Under the pieces are notes generated by a model. It saw nothing but the letters and a program-made list of their open reading frames with translations, searched no databases and was not told the DNA's origin. From the NCBI GenBank assembly GCA_903837815.1, contig CAILWD010000313.1, positions 1 to 8,171 on the forward strand: a DNA stretch of 8,171 nucleotides. Reading direction: 5' to 3'. Made by a program: the position numbers and the translations under genes. The stretch is from an uncultured Chloroflexota bacterium (GTDB lineage Bacteria; Chloroflexota; Anaerolineae; Anaerolineales; Villigracilaceae). Position 1 is the stretch's first letter, and each line of letters begins with the position of its first letter. Below, piece by piece: positions 4,551-8,171 of this stretch.

Positions 4551-6845
4551 CTATGGCTTTTTCTCCCAAAGTTTTACAATCGCCCAGACTGGATAATCTT
4601 GTGTAGTTACACCATCGGCGCCATCCACTTCGAGCCTAAAGACATTGACTCCTTCAAAGATATTGACCGGAGGACTTGGGATGTATATGACCGGCCTCTT
4701 TTCCAGCGTGGACGATTCCTCGAAAACCAGTTCTTCGTTGAGATAAACCCTGAACGTCACGCCTGCCGGGTCGTCGGCGGGGACATCCTTGTAGCCGACC
4801 TTTACTTCGAGATAGGCGTCTGGATGCGGCTTGTCGAAAAATGGCGCGTACTCTCCGACTATCTGATGATACTGATAATACGGATAAGCCAGGATTACCT
4901 GTTTTTTGTTTCTTTCCCCGGGCATGGGGACGTCGTAATCCCAACCAGTGTAGCCATACCCGTCACTTACGTTGGAAAGATAAAACTCGGGATTTGGATC
5001 AAGCGGCTCGGTTAGGAACTTAAGTTCCACTGCGCCCTCTCCGCTGCCGTCTTCATACCAATAGGCAGTGTCGGCTTCCTTTACAAAATCATAGAGTAGA
5101 ACGGGCGCTGGAGTCGTTGTCGGCGTGAAGGTTTCGGTTGACGTCATGGTCTCTGTTGGAGTGTCAGTATGAGTAACCGATGGAATGGGTGACGATGTGC
5201 CCGTCCTGGTTATTGTCGGACGAGTGGGAATCACCTCTGTGGGAGGAGTGTTCCCCGGAATTAAATTGAACCCAATCCAAGCCATAACAGCCAGAACGAC
5301 CAGCCCGATTGCGCCGCCGCATCCGCAGCCGAAGTATTTTTTGCAGCCAGACGCATTTCCTTTCAATGGGGCGATGATCCCATTCAAGGTATTGATGTTG
5401 TGCTGGGTAATGGCCGCTCCAGCCTTGTCTCCAATTGCCTGGCGTATATTCAACGCTTGCGATAAAAATGTCTTTGCCTCGCTGGCGTATCCCAGATAAA
5501 GGGCGCGGCTTCCCAATTGGTGCAGCGCCCAGGCAGTCACCTTGCTGTCGTTCAACGCCTTTGCCGCAGTTAGAATGAGATTCAAAATATCAGACCAGGC
5601 TTGCCAGCGCTTGTAGTAGACCATGAACTTCTCAAGCAGGCGACCCAGTTGGATCACCTCGCGCCACTGTTTTCTCTCCCCGGCAGTTTTGATGGTGTGG
5701 ATCAGCAGTCCGCTTGATTCTTCCACCAGCGCTGAGGCGGGCTGTTGACTTAGCCATTGAACGGCGTAATTGAGCAAAATATCCTGCCAGGAAGCGATGT
5801 CCCATGCGGAGCGGATGGAAGCGACAAGAGCATCCGTGATGCTGAACTTCGGGCTGTGCGCCTGGACCAACCCGAGGCTGGTCAATCTTTGGACGGCGCT
5901 TTCGCTACCACTGTCTTTGAAGATGCCTTTGATATGTTCCAGCGAAACGATATTTCCGCCCGCGGCAGCCAGGAGCGCCAGGATTTGTTTCTCCTGTTCG
6001 GTGAGGCTTGCCATGCCCACGTAAACCAGCGACTTGTTTTCGGCTGTTTCGCCTGTGATCCTGTTGAGGATATTTTCAATGGGTTTTCCGCTGTCTCTGG
6101 CAAGCGCCGCCGCCTGTAGGATTTGCAGGGGATGCCCCCTCAACGCAGAACAGATTTTTATCGCTGTCGGTCTTTCCTGTTCGTTCAGCGGATGGGAGAA
6201 TTCCTTTTCGAAGAGCCTGAGGGATTCATTTTCGGGTAGTCCCTGCAATTGAATTACTTCGCCTTCTCCCAGCAGGCTGCGTTCCGTGGACGAAAAAAGG
6301 AAGAGGGAGTTGGGAATGGCGTTCAGAAGGGATGTGACTTTATTTGCGCCCAGTTGTGCATCGTCGAGAAAAACGAGCGCTTTTATGTCCTGCAAAGCGA
6401 GCAGGATTTCCGTTGTTGTCGGTTTGTAGGTTGAAGCGCTGTCGAAAAAGGCGTCGAACAAGGCTTGAAGCAGGTCTTCGTACCCAAGCCCGGCTGCGTT
6501 GAGGTAGATGCTTCCGCTTGTGAATTTGCCCGCATCTAAAACATGGCTCAGATGGCGGATGAAAGATGTCTTTCCAACGCCGGCCTGTCCCCACATGGAA
6601 ATGGGACTGGAGGTTGTCACGGCTTGTTGGACGGTCTCAAGTTGATTTTCACGGTCGAGCAGGGAGGGAAATGCGCGCGGCTTGATCGTCACGGGCGTTG
6701 GGCGCGCCGAATATTTTGGCTTGTCTGACGCCTGGTTGATGTTGACCACGCCTCCGTTCACATCCCCGATCTTGATCACGTGGTTGTTGTTCCCAAACAC
6801 CAATACGCTGTCTGCCACATTACCGCTAATGGATATGTTTTGCAT
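4551..6845 (-). CDS. Single-pass membrane STAND/NB-ARC-like NTPase with exported beta-rich domain
   Basis: This 764-residue protein has an unusual layout. Residues 1-37 form an Asn/Gly-rich segment (ISGNVADSVLVFGNNN, then IGDVNGGVVNI) of the sort found near the N-terminus of bacterial STAND proteins. The NTPase core carries Walker A GQAGVGKT (86-93), Walker B ALVFLDDAQ (156-164, Asp161/Asp162), a sensor-like FSSTERS (184-190) and the RGHPLQI motif (236-242) equivalent to GLPLA of NB-ARC proteins. A winged helix follows at about 279-347, then a helical region to 485 with one clear TPR-like unit (ALHQLGSRALYLGYASEAK... with ALNIRQAIGD). Cys501, Cys507 and Cys509 precede a membrane helix (about 510-530); Lys502/Lys503 on its N side put the NTPase in the cytosol. 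A Thr/Pro stalk (532-581) and an exported beta-rich domain (582-764) end the protein. The latter resembles NPCBM/galactose-binding-like folds only in outline. The upstream ATG at 6890 overlaps the promoter -10 box, so ATG 6845 with GGAAAGG is used. Ligand and effector are unknown. Confidence 0.88.
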   Translation of the reverse strand: MQNISISGNVADSVLVFGNNNHVIKIGDVNGGVVNINQASDKPKYSARPTPVTIKPRAFPSLLDRENQLETVQQAVTTSSPISMWGQAGVGKTSFIRHLSHVLDAGKFTSGSIYLNAAGLGYEDLLQALFDAFFDSASTYKPTTTEILLALQDIKALVFLDDAQLGANKVTSLLNAIPNSLFLFSSTERSLLGEGEVIQLQGLPENESLRLFEKEFSHPLNEQERPTAIKICSALRGHPLQILQAAALARDSGKPIENILNRITGETAENKSLVYVGMASLTEQEKQILALLAAAGGNIVSLEHIKGIFKDSGSESAVQRLTSLGLVQAHSPKFSITDALVASIRSAWDIASWQDILLNYAVQWLSQQPASALVEESSGLLIHTIKTAGERKQWREVIQLGRLLEKFMVYYKRWQAWSDILNLILTAAKALNDSKVTAWALHQLGSRALYLGYASEAKTFLSQALNIRQAIGDKAGAAITQHNINTLNGIIAPLKGNASGCKKYFGCGCGGAIGLVVLAVMAWIGFNLIPGNTPPTEVIPTRPTITRTGTSSPIPSVTHTDTPTETMTSTETFTPTTTPAPVLLYDFVKEADTAYWYEDGSGEGAVELKFLTEPLDPNPEFYLSNVSDGYGYTGWDYDVPMPGERNKKQVILAYPYYQYHQIVGEYAPFFDKPHPDAYLEVKVGYKDVPADDPAGVTFRVYLNEELVFEESSTLEKRPVIYIPSPPVNIFEGVNVFRLEVDGADGVTTQDYPVWAIVKLWEKKP

Positions 6846-6849
6846 AAGA

Positions 6850-6856
6850 CCTTTCC
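6850..6856 (-). promoter_or_regulatory. Ribosome binding site that decides the NTPase start
   Basis: On the minus strand GGAAAGG stands four bases before the ATG at 6845. The alternative upstream ATG (6890) has no purine-rich site and overlaps the -10 box. Confidence 0.8.
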
Positions 6857-6863
6857 ATCGGAA

Positions 6864-6877
6864 CCAACTTCGGTTGG
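6864..6877 (-). promoter_or_regulatory. Small hairpin at the predicted 5' end of the NTPase mRNA
   Basis: On the minus strand CCAAC-CGAA-GTTGG can fold into a 5-pair stem with a CGAA tetraloop. It lies a few bases after the expected transcription start and ends 7 bases before the ribosome site. It could be a 5' stabilising hairpin; a regulatory role is speculative. Confidence 0.35.
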
Positions 6878-6888
6878 CGATCAAATTC

Positions 6889-6918
6889 ATTATATAGTTT
6901 TTGGACAGGAAATGTCAA
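6889..6918 (-). promoter_or_regulatory. Consensus sigma70-type promoter of the NTPase gene
   Basis: Read on the minus strand, TTGACA (6918-6913) and TATAAT (6894-6889) both match the consensus hexamers exactly, with an 18-base spacer. Transcription should begin near 6882, leaving a leader of about 37 bases before ATG 6845. The gene therefore has its own promoter, independent of its neighbours. The promoter quality suggests constitutive expression unless a repressor intervenes. Confidence 0.75.
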
Positions 6919-6938
6919 CAAAGAATTTTCCACTGAAT

Positions 6939-7054
6939 ATCCGTCATTGCGAGCGCACTTCGCGAAGCAATCTCCCGCTTTTGTGTAATTGTTTGTTAAA
7001 AAGTGGCAAGGTGATTGCTTCGCGCGCAAGAACGCCGCTCTCGCAATGACGGAT
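6939..7054. repeat. Dispersed palindromic repeat, copy 2 (MITE-like)
   Basis: The outer perfect inverted repeats are 15 bases: ATCCGTCATTGCGAG (6939-6953) and its complement (7040-7054). The inner perfect repeats are CGCGAAGCAATC (6961-6972) and GATTGCTTCGCG (7013-7024). These share the core words of the copy at 311-393, but this copy is longer, mainly through a bigger central loop and an insertion near the right side. There is no coding frame and no convincing target-site duplication at its ends. It sits between two divergently transcribed genes, just upstream of the ABC transporter start. Confidence 0.85.
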
Positions 7055-7059
7055 GTACG

Positions 7060-8171
7060 ATGGCAAACAAAGAATTTGAATTCCCAAAATCTACGGTAAA
7101 CTTGTCATTTCCCATGACAGCAAAAATCATCCCCCCAACTCACATCACCCAATCGGACGAAATCCTCGACAAAGGCTACGACCCCAAAGTGGCGCGCGGA
7201 CTGATGCGATTCGTCGAGCCATATTCGGGGCAGATGTTGCTTGCTTTGCTTTTTATGTTTTTTGTGGCGGCTGCTTCGGTCTCTGGTCCTTATTTTGTCA
7301 AACTTGCCATCGATGACGGCATCCGTGCCAATGATCTTGTGGCGCTGAAAAGAATCGTGCTGATTTTCCTTGCCGTGTCCGTCGCGCAACTGATCATCAA
7401 TTATTACCGCGTGCGGATCATGTCGCGCGTGGGACAGCATGTGCTGTACGACGTGCGCACCGCCATGTTCGACCACCTGCAAAAGCTCTCGCTCAGTTTC
7501 TACAACCGCTACAGCGTGGGAAAAGTCATCACCCGCATCATCAACGATGTGGGCACCCTGCGCGAATTCATCACCTGGGCGGTGCTGGCCATCGTGCGGA
7601 ATTTGCTTGGCATCGTCGGCACGATCCTTGCCATGCTGACCCTCAACCTCAAACTGTCCCTGCTGACCTTTGCCGTCCTGCCGCTGATGATTTGGGCGAC
7701 AGTCGCCTTCCGCCAGGTGGCGCGGAAAAACTATCGCAAAGTGCGCGCCGCCGTCTCGTGGACAAACTCCACGCTGGCGGAGAACATCAACGGCGTGCGT
7801 GTGGTGCAGGCGTTTTCGCGTCAGGAGCGGAATTACAAAACCTTCAGCGAATATGTCAACCGCTATTTCTACGAGACCAGTCTCGATGCGGCGAAGGTTG
7901 CTTCGGTTTACACGCCCATCGTGGACATCCTCGGCGCGATTGCGACAGCGCTTGTGGTCTACGTCGGCGGGACGGCGGTGTTGGGCGAGTCGATCACACC
8001 CGGCGTGTTGATCGCCTTCGTCTTGTACGTGGATCGCTTCTTCGAGCCGATTCGCGACCTGAGCCGCCGCTTCGACACGCTCCAGTCTACGATGGCGGGC
8101 GGCGAAAGAATTTTGGAATTGCTCAACACGCCCGTCGAGGTTCGGGATGCGGAAAATGCCGTCGAGATGAA
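7060..8171 (+). CDS. ABC exporter half-transporter, N-terminal membrane domain (3' truncated by the window)
   Basis: An open frame runs to the window end and encodes the membrane domain of an MsbA/multidrug-type (type IV) ABC exporter. Hydrophobic segments lie at about residues 59-88, 99-118, 170-218 (two helices) and 287-330 (two helices), giving the usual six helices. Family features are GPYFVKLAIDDGI, the long cytoplasmic loop with MFDHLQKLSLSFYNR and GKVITRIINDV, the second coupling loop TLAENINGVRVVQAFSRQ, and FFEPIRDLSRRFDTLQSTMAGGERILELL leading to the nucleotide-binding domain, which lies beyond the window. ATG 7060 has GGA at 7051-7053. ATG 7114 is equally possible and would start MTAKIIPPTHITQSDE, leaving 18 residues of doubtful coding quality as leader. 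The substrate cannot be told from the sequence. Such half-transporters often come as adjacent pairs, which may be the case downstream. Confidence 0.93.
   Translation, partial: MANKEFEFPKSTVNLSFPMTAKIIPPTHITQSDEILDKGYDPKVARGLMRFVEPYSGQMLLALLFMFFVAAASVSGPYFVKLAIDDGIRANDLVALKRIVLIFLAVSVAQLIINYYRVRIMSRVGQHVLYDVRTAMFDHLQKLSLSFYNRYSVGKVITRIINDVGTLREFITWAVLAIVRNLLGIVGTILAMLTLNLKLSLLTFAVLPLMIWATVAFRQVARKNYRKVRAAVSWTNSTLAENINGVRVVQAFSRQERNYKTFSEYVNRYFYETSLDAAKVASVYTPIVDILGAIATALVVYVGGTAVLGESITPGVLIAFVLYVDRFFEPIRDLSRRFDTLQSTMAGGERILELLNTPVEVRDAENAVEM

Noticed and set aside
4551..6845. Classification of the NTPase as a known anti-phage Avs protein
   Set aside because: There is no nuclease, TIR or other effector domain, the protein is membrane-anchored, and no other defence genes are in the window.
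6846..6890. A 15-codon N-terminal extension of the membrane NTPase
   Set aside because: It has no ribosome site, and its ATG overlaps the -10 box of a consensus promoter. The ATG at 6845 has a good site.
7103..7119. Inverted repeat TGTCAT-ttccc-ATGACA around the second possible ABC transporter start
   Set aside because: At 6 bases per arm and a single occurrence it may well be chance; there is not enough to call an operator.

Overview
The window most likely comes from a mesophilic member of the Chloroflexota, probably class Anaerolineae. This is inferred from the SUF gene set and order, the zinc-type SufU, the Rieske ferredoxin at the end of the operon, and a Thr/Pro-stalked membrane NTPase of a kind common in that group. 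No rRNA or other phylogenetic marker is present, so the placement is tentative.

Layout. Positions 1-4493 (+) carry the downstream part of an iron-sulfur cluster assembly (SUF) operon: the 3' end of sufB, sufD, a small basic protein with an SH3/Tudor-like domain, sufS (cysteine desulfurase), sufU (sulfur acceptor) and a small Rieske-type ferredoxin. SufB and SufD are scaffold subunits. SufS takes sulfur from cysteine and SufU relays it. SufC, the expected ATPase partner, is not in the window and may lie upstream. A strong hairpin plus T-run at about 4497-4528 ends the operon and can also serve the convergent gene. Three stem-loops lie inside the operon: a dispersed palindromic repeat between sufB and sufD, a hairpin just after sufD, and a cluster of GACAC/GTGTC words between sufS and sufU.

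Positions 4551-6845 (-) hold one large accessory gene. It encodes a single-pass membrane STAND-type (NB-ARC-like) NTPase. In order it has a short Asn/Gly-rich beta segment, the NTPase core, a winged helix, a short helical/TPR region, a Cys cluster with a membrane helix, a Thr/Pro stalk, and an exported beta-rich domain of about 180 residues. It has its own consensus sigma70-type promoter (TTGACA-18-TATAAT). That promoter overlaps the most upstream ATG and so fixes the true start 15 codons downstream. This protein is the most unusual item in the window.

Positions 6939-7054 hold a second copy of the palindromic repeat found between sufB and sufD. From about 7060 to the window end (+) lies the N-terminal membrane domain of an ABC exporter half-transporter, cut off before its nucleotide-binding domain.
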